Of a stretch of 64,000 bases of DNA, positions 49,101 to 60,282 are shown piece by piece. The first letter of the stretch is position 1; each line of letters begins with the position of its first letter. The position numbers were made by a program, and so were the translations under genes. Where the stretch lies: NCBI GenBank assembly GCA_029216955.1, contig JANAVB010042336.1:1-64000 (forward strand), in the 5' to 3' direction. The DNA comes from Iris pallida. Taxonomy: Eukaryota > Streptophyta > Magnoliopsida > Asparagales > Iridaceae. Under the pieces are notes generated by a model that ran no database searches, was not told the DNA's origin, and saw only the letters and a list, made by a program, of their open reading frames with translations.

Positions 49101-49222
49101 CTGGAAAATGAAAACTCTGGCTCTCCGGGAATACTAAAGACAACTCTGCCAGCATGGCAGTCTATCCTAGCATAATAGTTCCTCAACCAATCCATGCCTA
49201 GGACTACATCATAGTCTGCCAT
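46154..49222 (-). pseudogene. Tekay pol: RT, RNase H, integrase, chromodomain
   Basis: One frame. RT has motifs [32 protein letters not shown] and [10 protein letters not shown] (about 48460-48850). RNase H has [13 protein letters not shown] and [10 protein letters not shown]. Integrase has an HHCC region (about 47270-47390), then a DDE core with TMDFVTG, SIVSDRDTRF and HPQTDGQSERT. The C-terminal chromodomain-like tail (GHHSLGESTWEREDDIRSRYP) ends at 46154. In-frame TAG stops at 47333-47335 and 46790-46792 lie at positions where relatives have Trp and Gln. Two catalytic-domain Arg codons conserved in relatives read Cys here (VDYCTLN, ASCQL). All four fit C:G to T:A change. Confidence 0.9.
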
Positions 49223-49230
49223 AGGGAACT

Positions 49231-50934
49231 CTATGGCCTAGCGGGGAACTCTCTACCGCTAACTACGATCCGACACGAGGAAAACACTCGATCTACTCCC
49301 ACAAGACCATTACCAGTAAGTATATTGAGCCTCACTGATAATGACTCGGGCTCTAATCCTATCCGTGTCGCGAATCGTGCAGACATGAATGAATGCGATG
49401 CACCAGAATCAAATAATACAGATGCCGGAAAAGTGTTGACGAGAATAGTACCTGCCACTACCTCACCTGGTGCAACTTCTTCTTCCATGGTCATCATCAT
49501 AGCCTGACCTCTAGCTGCGGGTCCTCTCTGCTGGAAACCCCTCTGTCGGTTCTGTGCTGGAGCCTGGGTGAACTGCTGCTGGTTCTGCTGTTGAAAGGCC
49601 TGGGCCTGAGGCAACAATGGCCTCGGGTACTGCTGCTGCTGCTGCTGGACTGGAACTGGGGCTGGTCCTCTCACCGAAGAACTAGAAAGGTTGGATGATG
49701 ATGGACCTCCCCTATTCGGGCAGGTCCCTATCTGGTGGTCTGCTCCTCCACAAGCCAGGCACAATCCCTGTGCCCTTCGATACTCTGCCACTACATGGCC
49801 CAGTTTCCCGCAATGAGAACATCCCACCGCGAAAGACTGCTTCTGCTTCTGCTGCTGCGGGTACGTCGGGGTTGAATGCTGAACCGACGTCACTGAGGCC
49901 GCCCGCCTCGGAGTTCCAATGGTTATACCCCTAGCTGCCGGGGCTGGAGCTGAAGATTGGTGCATCTGGTTGTGGGACCGCTTCCTGCCTCCGGTCCTGT
50001 CCACAATTCTCCGGGAGGTATACTCATGCCTCCTTGCTGCCTTCAACACTGCATCGAACGTCTGGTGCTCGAACTGCTCCACAGCCAATAATATCTCTAA
50101 ATACAGCCCCTGCTGGAACCGTTGGGCCCTATCGAATTCGGTTGCCACCAAGGTGGGGGCGAACCTACTCAGTCTGGAAAACTCGGTCGCATAGCCATCG
50201 ACCGTCCTGCCTCCTTGCTTCAAGTTGGTGAATCGGGTCTGCAGGTCGTACCGTGCCACCGCATCGAAGTACTTTATCTGGAACCTCTCTCTGAACGTCG
50301 CCCAAGTGACTGGTGCCGCTAACCCCATGGCCTGAGCCGCCCACCAATCGCGAGCCAAGTCTAACAACTGTAGGCGTACCACCGCCACCTTCTCATTCTC
50401 AGGTGTCCTAGCTGCTTCTAGAACCACCTCGGTATCCTGAAGCCAAGCGTCTGCGACAATCGCATCTTCACTGCCGTCAAAGAATGGAGGGTTCAAGCGC
50501 TTGAAACTGTTGGCCGCCTGATTCGCTTGGGGACCTCCTCGGTTTAGTGCATCATGAACTTCCTGGTGCAATGCGTCGCCTCGACGATCTTAGGATGCAA
50601 GCAGTTCTCTGATAAGCCCTACCAAAGGTCCCTCATCCTATCTAGCTGGTTGAACGGGCAGAGCTGCCTGAACTGGAGGTTCCGAGCCTCCGGAAAGCAT
50701 AACTCGGGAGGCTACTCCAGAGTGCTGAGCTTGATCTTCCTGGCGCTGGGGTGCTTGTCGAGCTTCCTCTGGCTGGTTGGCTGGTCCGGGAGTAATGCCG
50801 CTGAAGAAGACGACATAGGGAACAGTAAGGAAAGGACCAGGACAGATCAATGATACAAGCAATGTGATCAGGTCGAGATTCTCAGGGATTTGAAGATACG
50901 AGCAGAGATCAAGGACGAATATTGATTGAGACAT
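49231..50934 (-). pseudogene. Tekay gag and protease
   Basis: Gag is open from 50571 (and upstream in the same frame through two stops, near 50590 and at 50638-50640). It has a retrotransposon gag domain (FKRLNPPFFDG ... DLARDWWAAQ), a double zinc knuckle and a protease with LFDSGASHSF at about 49410-49440. The first knuckle reads CSHCGKLGHVVAEY, its last Cys replaced by Tyr; the second (CLACGGADHQIGTC) is intact. It ends in TAG at 49231-49233. The pol frame starting at 49222 is offset by one nucleotide, so an indel lies near 49235. Related elements usually have gag and pol in one frame. Confidence 0.88.
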
Positions 50935-50996
50935 CTATTCGGTAAACCCTCACATTTCTTGAATGCCAAGACCTGCATGGGCCACCACTTAAACTG

Positions 50997-53709
50997 TGTC
51001 ACGCCCCAGAACCATAATACTGGAGAGCGGGGGCAGACACAGCCAGCTACGTATATTGAAATAGAACACATCTCAACTATACGGTCATGGCTGTCTAGAT
51101 ATGAGGGTTTACTACAAGCCAGCAGTCTCTTAAGGTCAAGCCTATTGTCTCAATCTCAAGCAATTAACAGAGTTACAAGATGTTAGAGCATCAAATATAT
51201 ATATATAAGGCGTCCCAAATATTACATATTGGATGATCATGAATCTAGTCGTACAAAATGATAGGACTAGCAAGAGTTCAGTCATACATGATCAACCCTA
51301 GGATTTGTTAATCATGCTTACAGCCCGTAGGCAGACAGTAAGTAAATGTGCATCGAGCTAACAGGTGCTCGTCGGCTAAACGCCTCAAAAGAATAAATTT
51401 ACATATAAGTGGGTGAAACAAAAAGGGAAAACCTACTCGTAGCCCGGGTTCCGTCTAGTGTTCACCATTGGGCTGGAAGCTGGGTAGATCCTCGGGAGCT
51501 GCTCCGAAATCTGGCCACACAAAACCAGCTGGGTCAAACCCCAGAAAGAGCAAGTGCCACAAGGGAGGCCACAAATAAGAACAAAAGCCAGCATATCAGA
51601 ACATAAAGAATAAAGGAAAGTACAAGTAATAAAAGTACACAGGGCGATAAACGACTAGGGACGTGGAACCCTTCCGGGAGCCAGGTTACAATCCTTAAAC
51701 CAAACAAGGACCGGGATTGTAACCCTTCGCCTGAATAGCTCACTGCCTCTACCCATTTATCGTTAGAGATAAGTAAAACAATCATGATTAAGAGTTCCAG
51801 GTACAAGGCTAGACAAGACTTAGACAGGGCTGGACACCATTCATTCACAATCGGCCAAGCAAGTACTACGGCTTACTACTTTAACTAACTAGGGTTATCA
51901 CAAGCCTAATTACTAACAAGATGCAAGTGAGAAACTCCCAGTCCCAAGCCCTGCAGACCATCCAGTTATCCTTCCGCGGGTTGAGAGTTATAGTTGGGTA
52001 CATCGCCCGGGAGACAAATGTACCCTTAGGTGATTTAGAGGGTGCAACACATGACAGTGTGCTGGAAATGTGCTCTACTCGTCGGCAAGCTACAAGTCCA
52101 TTAAAGCGCCCAGATAACGAGATTGCCTGTGACTGGGAATTCTCTATGTTCTAGTTTGATCTAATAATTAGCCTAATCCAATTTAGCGCGAGTCCCTGGC
52201 CATGGTACCCAGGAAGTCACGTCCTAGACATGATGCAAGACAAGACAAGTGGATTGTGTAAACAAGCAAGCAGGAACACCCACGGTGTCAAGGCAAGTCA
52301 AGTCAAGTTATCAAGTCAAGTCAAGTCAAGAGTGCGCCGCCACGGGCCACTATCAAGTTATCAAGGTAAATCATGTCAGGGTACTTGTCAGGGGTGCGCC
52401 ACGACGGGCCACTATCAAGTCAGGTTGGTCGTGTCAGGAGTGCACCACTACGGGTCACTGTCATGTTATACTAGTTTCTTGTCATACCATGCTGTGTACA
52501 ATAGTTATTCCAAACATATTAAGCAAAATCAAGTTCATGCCAAAAGGCGCAAGGATATAAAATAGGCATAAAATACCTAATAAATACTAATATAAAATAG
52601 GACTATAAAAGAGCCAAGATCAAGAAATAACAAATTCATCATAGACAAGTAGGTTGTGCAGGGTATGTACTGCGCAGGGTGCCAAGTGCGCAGGGTGAGC
52701 TGCGCAGGGTACCAACTGCGCAGGGTGCCAAGTGCGCAGGGTGAGTTGCACAGGGTACCAACTGCGCAGGGTGCCAAGTGCGCAGGGTGAGTTGTGCAGC
52801 AGATGGATTACGCAGGAAATGGGTTGCGCAGGAAATAGGTTGTACAGGAAATGGGTTGTGCAGAAAATGGGTTGCACAGGAAATGGGTTACGCAGACATG
52901 AACTGCGCAAGGGATGGCTTGCGCACGGCTGGCTTGCGCATGGCTGGCTTACGCATGGCTGGCTTGCGCCAGCGCAGTCCAGCGCAGCGCAAAGCACTGG
53001 CCAAGTGATTGCGCAATCGGCCATGCGCTAAAGAGCACAGGCCGGGGGTGCACAATCGGCCATGCGCTAAAAAGCGCAAGGCAGAGGGCTGTTCTTCCTG
53101 GCCGAGAGCAAGTCCAAGAACACCAAGAACTTCAATTCTTCATATTTTTGTCAAATCAAAACCAAATCTAGATTTACAAAGTTCTAACTTGAGTAAAATC
53201 AAATTCTCTTCCACATGGAAGCATCAAAACAAGCAAAAATCAAAGTTTAATAGATCAAAACCAAGGAATTCCGAAAATGGTTAAAACCTAGATCTAGAAG
53301 AATGAAAGCTCCAAATCACAAAATTCCAAGTTCTAATGTTGATCTACATGTCCTAATCTATCAAATGGACAAATAAATTGGGTGCTTATTTGTTGGCAAG
53401 GTGCACTTGCCTATTGGGTTGGGGAGTTGTGTGTGGAGGAAGGAGAAGAAGAAAATTAATGGAGAGTAAAGAGGAGAGAGAAAGTTTGGTGGAGATATAA
53501 TGAGGGTGGTTGTGGTGTGTTGAGGGAGGAGTGTAGGTTAAGGTGTTCCATTCATGATGAACCAAACTAAACCAACTTTCACAAAATAAAACCAAGCCAT
53601 GGTCCAAAACCCATTTACGAGAAACCAAAATCCGCAAGTCGAGAAAATAAAATACGTGCCAAAAATCAAATACGAGCATAAATACGAAATACATGAAATG
53701 GGGGTGACA
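50997..53709 (-). repeat. Tekay 5' LTR (2713 bp)
   Basis: Direct copy of 43321-45984. Longer by 49 bp because it has extra AGGAAATGGGTTG-type minisatellite units at about 52810-52895. Confidence 0.93.
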
Positions 53710-53714
53710 ACCAG

Positions 53715-56700
53715 AGTATCCTGTTTTATATGTGAAGATGCAGAAACTGTAGTACGTCCACTGACAGAAATGATCAGTGTATCTTGAGTAGACGACTGAG
53801 GTAATGAAGAGATCCGTCCGCTCACTGGAATAATGAAAGAACCTTCTCCAGAGGGTTTAGGAGATTGTTGCTGAGTAGTTTGACCTTTAACAGGAATTAT
53901 CAAGGTCTCACTTTGCGGATCCTCTTTCTCCATAGCTTGTATCACCCTTGTATACTCTTCTTTGTACATCCGGGAATCATTAAAATAAGCTTCAACCCCA
54001 TGGAAAGGATTTATATCAGCAACTTCCTTTTGTACTCTTCCATTGCTGTCAATGTATTTAAAACACTGATGAAGAGTAGAAGGCACCACATTATTTTCAT
54101 GAAGAAAGGGCCTCCCCAGAAGAAGATTATAATATCCCACGATCTCGATCACATAGAAAGTGACTTTGGATCTGAAATCGCCTATCTGAAGTTTCAGATG
54201 AATCTTTCCCAAAGGCTCGCTTCGGCTTTGATTGAATCCCAGGATAGTAGTAACCGTCTTGGAAAGCTTGTGAAGAGGGATTTTTAGTTCATCCAACAGA
54301 CTCTTTGGCATTATACTTATAGCAGACCCTGGATCAATGAGGATACGATCTATCTTCATCGTATCGATATAACCGGTGTAGTAGAGAGGCCGATCATGTC
54401 GATTATCCTCCAGTAGCATATCATCTTGTATAAAAGTGATATTTGGGATAATCTCCAATACACTGTTGCAATGTAAGCAAGTGGCAGGTTCTTCATCTGG
54501 CTTCTTTAATTGTGCAAGACAAGAGTCAGCCTGAAGAAGTGCCTCACTTAACGTCTCCCGAGTCTCTTTAGAAAGACGTAGAAGTTCAAAGAGGGACATT
54601 CTAGCTGGAGTATTAGCAAGTTGAGCTAGAATGTCGAAATTATAAGATTTCTGAAGCCCAAGAGGAGGGGACTTCTTGATTGGTTTATCAAATCGAGCCT
54701 GTTGTTTGCCTTTCTCAAGAGCTGTGGGCTTGGAAGGAGTAGGTATAACCGGTGTGGTTGAAGGTACAGGTGCAGTGGATGATTCTTCCTCAAGAGGAAC
54801 ATCAAGAGCATCTTGGTCAGCAGGAGGGATATCAGGAGTATCCTCAGGACTCTTGGAATAATCCTTTAGATAAGGTTTCCCTGTTCTAGTAGCACCAGCA
54901 AGTGCTTCTTCTTTATCTTTTGCTTCTGTGTCGGGAGTAGATCCGAAAGAAGTCATATGACATGACTTAGTTTTCCCAGCCTTCTTAGATTTTCGGGAAG
55001 TAGTCTTTTGAAGAGGAGGAGATTCAAAATCTGCCACTAGATCAGGATGAATCCATATGATTTCTCCTGTTTCCATAGTGATCGGTACTAATCCTTCAAA
55101 CTGTGGAGGAGGAATATTCACTATTTCAAGAGTTGCCTTGGGAATAGGAAAAATCCCGCTTTCAAGAAGTTGAGGAGGGAAATCTCCGAATTACATAGAG
55201 ACGACGTTGGAGGTGACGGTCTTCTCTTTCGGAGTAAGAGTGATAGCTCAAGATTTAATCATTTCCTGGATCTTTCCTTTCAGTACATAACATGTACGAA
55301 CTATGTGACCCAACATTCTATGGTATGGACAGTATTTAGGATGATCCGTCTTACCAGCTTCATCAGGTTTCTTGATTTCAGGTAATTGTATTTTATTACC
55401 TTTCAGCAGATATTCAAAGATACCAAGGACATCATCGTCATCAAAAGAGTATTCTTCTTTGGGACGAGGTGCTCTTGGTTGTTGAGTCGTAGAGGCAGGA
55501 GGAGTTTGAACAGTTGATACATCTTTACTCTGAAGATTAACTTCAAGGGTTTCTTTTCCCTTGCGAGTATTGGATTTAGCATTATTGTTAGTACTTTGAC
55601 CTGTTTCTTTGGGAGTCATTTGCACTCCTAAACCTTTGAAGGTTTCAGCACTAATTTCTGCGGCCTTGGCACTAACTATGAAGGAAGGCCAATCTTGAAA
55701 TTGAGTAGATCCTGTCCACATGCTGATGATTGGCAACAAATTTGATTTCCATGTGTCGATGGTAACAGCATCAGGAGTTCCAAGAGGCATCTTCAGAGCT
55801 TCTCTTCGAAACCGTTCAATGAATTCTTCTGTAGTTTCATTATTTTTCTGCTTGATTCTTATAAGAGCGGACATAGTCATGTCATTGAGCCCTTCATAGA
55901 ACCGTTCAAGAAATATTTGTTTGAAACCGGCAAATGAGGTAATACACCCATCCGGAAGACTTCTATACCATTCATAAGCCGTTCCTTTGAGACATCCGAC
56001 AAACACCCGAGTAAGGAGGGCGTCACTTGGTTGCAGCTGGTCAGTCATCACTTCAAAGTGATTAATAAATTGACTCGGAGAAGTGGTTCCATCATAGAAT
56101 GAGATAGTAGGAGGCTTGTATTTAGGAGTATACGATACTTGCTTCCATTCTATTGGATAAGGTTGCTTGATGCCTAACCTTTGTAAACCATCCTTCTGTT
56201 TGAATGCCTCAAATTGAGTTCGGAGATTCCTCAATTCTTCAGTAACAACTTCGGAGGATTGTGGAGTTGTAGCTTGTAGAGAATAGTTGGGAGGAGGAAC
56301 AGCATTATAAGCACTACCCCCAGCTTCCGAGTGACTAGGAACTGGTTGAGCTTGCCCAGGAGTATTGGATTGTACTGCTGGAGGAACATGTACTGGACTT
56401 ACACCAGTGTCAATTGGTATGGCATCTGGTACAGTCTGTCGATTTTGCAGCTGGGTTGCCATGAGTTCATACATCGACTTCATAGTATCAGCCATAGATT
56501 TTATTTGCTGTTCTAAAGAAGCAATTCTTTGTTCTTGAGGAGTCATGGAAGAAGAAGGTTCATTGTTCAATTCAGTATTCCCATCCACCATATAGGTTGT
56601 GACTGTACGAGGGATTGTTGATGAATTAGTGGATGTTGTATGTTCTGAATCACTGCTTTGTGTATCAAAGTCATTTATAGGAGAATTACCCCCAGTAGGA

Positions 56701-58325
56701 AGAGGTGGGAAGTTAGATTCTCCAAGAAATTCAGAATCATCTTCAGAAATCAAAGTCCTTTGATTAGAAGTCCTGACTCTTGATCTGGTGCCTCTATATA
56801 CTCTATCTGGACTATCAGTTCTATCCCCAGTATCCCGAGAGGTCATGTTAACAGAAGCAAACAGAGGTTCATCTTCATCAGGCATAGGTTCACATTGAAT
56901 CCGGTTGAAGACAGATTGTCATTTAGTTTGACATCTGTATTGCATCATGACTCTTGGCTGGAAGTCACATTCATGATCAGCATGGTCATGATCTATTGAT
57001 TGACATCTGCATTGAATTATGACTTTTGGCTGGAAGTCACATTCAGCATGGTCATGATCCATTGACACAGAATTATTCCTTCTCTTCTGTTGAAGATGTT
57101 CTCGTAAATCTGTCTGTGAATATTGAGGTACATCAGAGAACATTCTTTGTGTATTTTTAGGAATATATTTTCGGTTCTTGGGTCTTGATGGCTCTTGATT
57201 ATATAGAGAGTGATTAATCTGAGCCACATAATTTCTAGCATACTCTGCATCTGGATCTCTTGCTTTTGTTCCCGTTTGGTATGGTTTTTTGACACCAGAA
57301 GTGCTTCCCAAACGGATTTGATTAAGTTTTGTTCTTAGATCAGTTGGAGGTAAAACATTGGTTTTTGATACTTAGAGTTTTCCTTCCATTGATCTGGATA
57401 TTTGCAGAGAAGGAAGAGTTGAACCACCTCCTTGATTAGGAGTTGGTAACAGACCTTCTTTTATAGACAAATTCTGTGCCCAATTCGAAGAAGTCGTAGA
57501 AGAAGACATTAAGAAATGTTTCTTCTTAGACTTATTCAAGTTTTGAGACATAGAATGTCCAGAAGGAAGAGTATTCAAAAGACCATCTCCTTTTCTTTGA
57601 CTAACAAAACTGTCAGTCAAAGCTGTTCCTGAAGTAAATACTACAGGAGCAGAAGAAACAACTAAAGAGTTGTTTCTTTTCGAAGAGACTTTGTGTGCCA
57701 TTTGTGAAGGAACTTTAGCAAGACCACCCCCAGTTCTAGTAGAAGTTGGCAAGGAAGAAGAGATAGCTAAAGAGCTATTCTTCTTAGATGATGTATACGG
57801 AATACACGCTGAAACAGGCTTGGTTAAAGAACCAGTGCTGTCAGCGTGACTTTTGATTTTAGAAATACACGCTGGAACAGATTTGGCTAAGGAGCCAGTA
57901 CTGTCAGCGTAACTACTGAATTTGAGATTGCACGCTGGAACAGGCTTGGTTAAAGAACCAGTGCTGTGAGCGTGACTTTTGACTTTGAGATTGCACGCTG
58001 GAACAGGCTTGGCTAAGGAGCCAGTGCTGTCAGCGTGACTTTTGACTTTTTTCGTCTTCGAGCACACAAGAGCGTGTGTACTTGCAGTAGAGTTCTTGCC
58101 AGTGTTAGGAGTAGACACTGTGGCAGAAACTTCACCATTGGTTGCCAACAGATTCTTAGGGACGTAGATAGATCGTCCCTTCGACTTGGCAGTGGTGATG
58201 GAGGCTGAAGTGTGCTTGCCACTCTTAGTCCGCTGTATTTCTTCGTAGGCGAGTTGATCGAATTGGATCGACATCACCTTCTTCGTCGAGCCGACTGACG
58301 AAGTGTCGCTTTGAGTTGTTGCCAT
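53715..58325 (-). pseudogene. Tat leader ORF, gag and protease
   Basis: One frame from the probable ATG at 58323-58325 (MATTQSDTSS, just inside the primer site) to the nested insertion. 57375-58325 is a leader ORF with four 21-residue repeats (core KSHADSTGSLAKPVPAC). 56922-57371 is basic linker. 55251-56885 is gag, with a retrotrans_gag-type helical domain (motif YEWYRSLPDG) and a zinc knuckle CPYHRMLGHIVRTC. 53715-55190 holds an aspartic protease with ILIDPGSA at about 54325-54345 and LLLGRPFL. Stops at 57372-57374, 56919-56921, 55248-55250 and 55191-55193. The one at 55248, between gag and protease, could be a natural readthrough stop. Confidence 0.88.
57785..58045 (-). repeat. 63-bp tandem repeats in the Tat leader ORF
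   Basis: Four in-frame copies of a 21-codon unit, each carrying TCAGCGTGACTTTT on the plus strand, the same word that is tandemly repeated in the LTRs. The copies keep the reading frame, so selection on the encoded peptide is possible. Confidence 0.85.
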
Positions 58326-58346
58326 CTCAGAAGAGGAGATAGTTTT

Positions 58347-58363
58347 CCCCAGCAGAGTCGTCA
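58347..58363 (-). promoter_or_regulatory. Tat primer-binding site
   Basis: Minus-strand TGACGACTCTGCTGGGG directly inside the 5' LTR. Tat-lineage elements commonly have TGGCGACTCTGCTGGGGA here. This copy differs by one G-to-A near its start. Confidence 0.6.
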
Positions 58364-58366
58364 ATT

Positions 58367-59401
58367 TATTTTCCATAAATAAATTCACTTTATTTATTAT
58401 GTTTCTGGGAAAATACAACTTTAGGAATCCGATCTAGAAGACGATCGTTTTATCCCTTGGACGTTGCGAAGAAGAAAAGCTCTCAAGAATTCGACAGCAA
58501 TTTAGATAGCTATGTATCTGTACAATGAATGAGAAAAGAACTCTATTTATAGAGTCAAAAATAACTGAAAAGATAACTGTCTTCACAACCTGTGCACAGT
58601 TGAAAATCATGCAGGATTTAACATATGCAAGGTTATGAGCAGTTACTGGACGTGGCCTGTAACTGTTGGACACATGGCAATCGTGCATGAGTTGTGTGCA
58701 AGTTACAGGACACGCAGGTGAGAGATCGGTGGCATGGCTGCCACGTACTCCAATTTGATGAAATCCACGCAGGCTTATTGAGGACGAAATCCACGCAGCC
58801 TTATGGCAGAAAGCTTCAGAATCCACGCAGACTTGGGGTAGAAAGCTTCAAAATCTACGCAGACTTGGGGCAGAAAGCTTCAAAATACACGCAGACTTGG
58901 GGCAGAAAGCTTCAAAATACACGCAAGCTTGAGGAAGGAACATAGAAGTTCAAAATACACGCAGACTTGAGTCAGAACTGCCAGCTGTCTTGATACGACA
59001 TGCCTCGACTGACACAAAATCTCTGACATTGATTGCCTTGTCAGTCGCATTAAATGACAATAAGCTCTTTTGGTACGCCAACTTGATGAAGGCTGAGTCT
59101 TGTTGAAGAAGATTTCGAAAGTCACGCAATAGTCGGCTGTGATCTCTCGAGTTCTGTACATACGTGGCATACGAGGAGACATTCTTTGACTGTCGTGCTG
59201 TCAGTCATAATGACACTCTGACAAATGATGAGCTGTCTCTGCATATATTTGAGGAAATAGTCTGGTAGAACCCAGCGTAACTTTTAAACATTGTCTTGAT
59301 CAACTCAGCATGACTTTTAGACTTTGTCCTGATCAACTCAGTGTGACTTTTAGACTTTGTCCTGATCAACTCAGCGTGACTTTCATTTTTTTAGGCCTAC
59401 A
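58367..59401 (-). repeat. Tat 5' LTR (1035 bp)
   Basis: Direct copy of 31521-32554, with the same 33-bp and 32-bp tandem tracts. On the minus strand its inner end reads GAAAATA instead of the canonical ...CA, a single C-to-T change relative to the 3' LTR. Confidence 0.92.
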
Positions 59402-59857
59402 CTATTTTTTTGATGATGATGCTGTTGGACAGTCTTTCTTCATGTGTACTTTCTTCTTGCATCCGTAGCAAATAGGATCTTCCTCGTTGTTGTTGTTGTT
59501 GCTGTCTTTTGTTCTCCTTTTAAATCTCATGAACTTCTTGAACTTTCTTACCAGAAGAGCTAGATCTTCAGAGTCGGAGTCGCTGTCATCAGAATCATCT
59601 TCGATGGTTCTTCTATGTTGAGCCTTGAGAGCGATCGTCTTCTCTGACTTCTCCTTTGGTGTAGCATCTTCAAAGTCTTGAAGTTCTACTCGTGAGTGAG
59701 TAGCTTACCCATGAGTGTTTTTAGAGACATTGTTGAGAGGTCGTTCCCTTCAATGATTGCAGTAGCCTTTAGAATCCAGTTCTTTGTAAAGGCTCGTAGA
59801 AGTTTGTGAATCTTCTCATGGTTGCTGTAATCCTTGCCTAGTGACGTCAGAAGACGT
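59402..59857 (-). pseudogene. Ty1/copia gag remnant with zinc knuckle
   Basis: The minus strand reads LGKDYSNHEKIHKLLRAF, continues through helical gag sequence, an acidic SDSDSEDLALLVRK stretch and a zinc knuckle CYGCKKKVHMKKDC (about 59428-59470), and runs into the Tat insertion site. The frame resumes at 31520 on the far side. A 1-nt loss near 59688 breaks it. Together with 30819-31520 it is the target layer into which the Tat element jumped. Confidence 0.8.
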
Positions 59858-60245
59858 CGCTAAATAAGAAAAATCCGTCGCTAAAATATATTTACAACGT
59901 ATTTAGGGACGAAATTTGGATGTCGCGTATAGGCATGTCGCAGATAACAATTTCGTCGCAGAACGTCGCTTTTTGCGATGTCACGTTTAGTGTCGCTAGA
60001 CGTCGCAAAATTCGCGACAGATAGCAACGTATGGTTACGTCGCCAAAATAGCGACGTAGAGCGACCACTTTGTGATGCGGTAAACATTATATATGATGAC
60101 ATGGCATGGCAGCCACGTGGGCACTGTAGCGACGCCTAGCGACAAATTTAGCGACGTCCAGTTTAGCGACATCTCTATTTAGCGACGTATAGCGACGTGT
60201 ACGTTCCGTCGCTGTACGTCGCAGAACGTCGCTATACGTCGTAGA
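59858..60245. repeat. CACTA subterminal repeats
   Basis: More than a dozen copies of GTCGC/GCGAC-containing words (ACGTCGCT, TAGCGACG, CGTCGCAGAACG) in both orientations. This clustering is the usual binding platform for the second CACTA protein near element ends. Confidence 0.8.
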
Positions 60246-60282
60246 TATTTTAAAAAAATATAATTAATATTTTTGTTATGCT

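Larger units (their letters stand above)
43321..53709 (-). mobile_element. Ty3/gypsy Tekay/Del chromovirus nested in the Tat element (10.4 kb)
   Basis: LTRs at 50997-53709 (5') and 43321-45984 (3') end in the near-complementary TGTCACGCCCC / GGGGGTGACA. The exact 5-bp duplication ACCAG is at 43316-43320 and 53710-53714. The interior (45985-50996) encodes gag, protease, RT, RNase H, integrase and a C-terminal chromodomain on the minus strand. LTR length over 2.6 kb and the chromodomain suit the Tekay/Del lineage. The two LTRs differ at roughly 1-2% of positions by eye plus a 49-bp repeat-number difference. It has several stops and one frameshift, so it is not autonomous. Confidence 0.94.
31521..59401 (-). 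mobile_element. Ty3/gypsy Tat-lineage retrotransposon (27.9 kb with nested insert)
   Basis: LTRs at 58367-59401 (5') and 31521-32554 (3'), with the exact 5-bp duplication CTATT at 31516-31520 and 59402-59406. Removing the nested Tekay element (43321-53709) leaves about 17.5 kb. Order on the minus strand: 5' LTR, primer site, leader ORF, gag, protease, RT, RNase H, second (archaeal-type) RNase H, integrase, then an antisense module on the plus strand, polypurine tract, 3' LTR. The second RNase H and the RT sequence place it in the Tat/Ogre/Retand lineage. The coding frame is unbroken by indels but has nine premature stops, so it cannot currently make its own polyprotein. Confidence 0.93.

Noticed and set aside
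39001..58325. Reassigned stop codons or programmed readthrough explaining the nine in-frame stops
   Set aside because: OEP61 in the same window uses normal stops, and the neighbouring Tekay element has the same type of damage. Mutation by C-to-T change is simpler. Only the gag-protease stop at 55248 remains a fair readthrough candidate.
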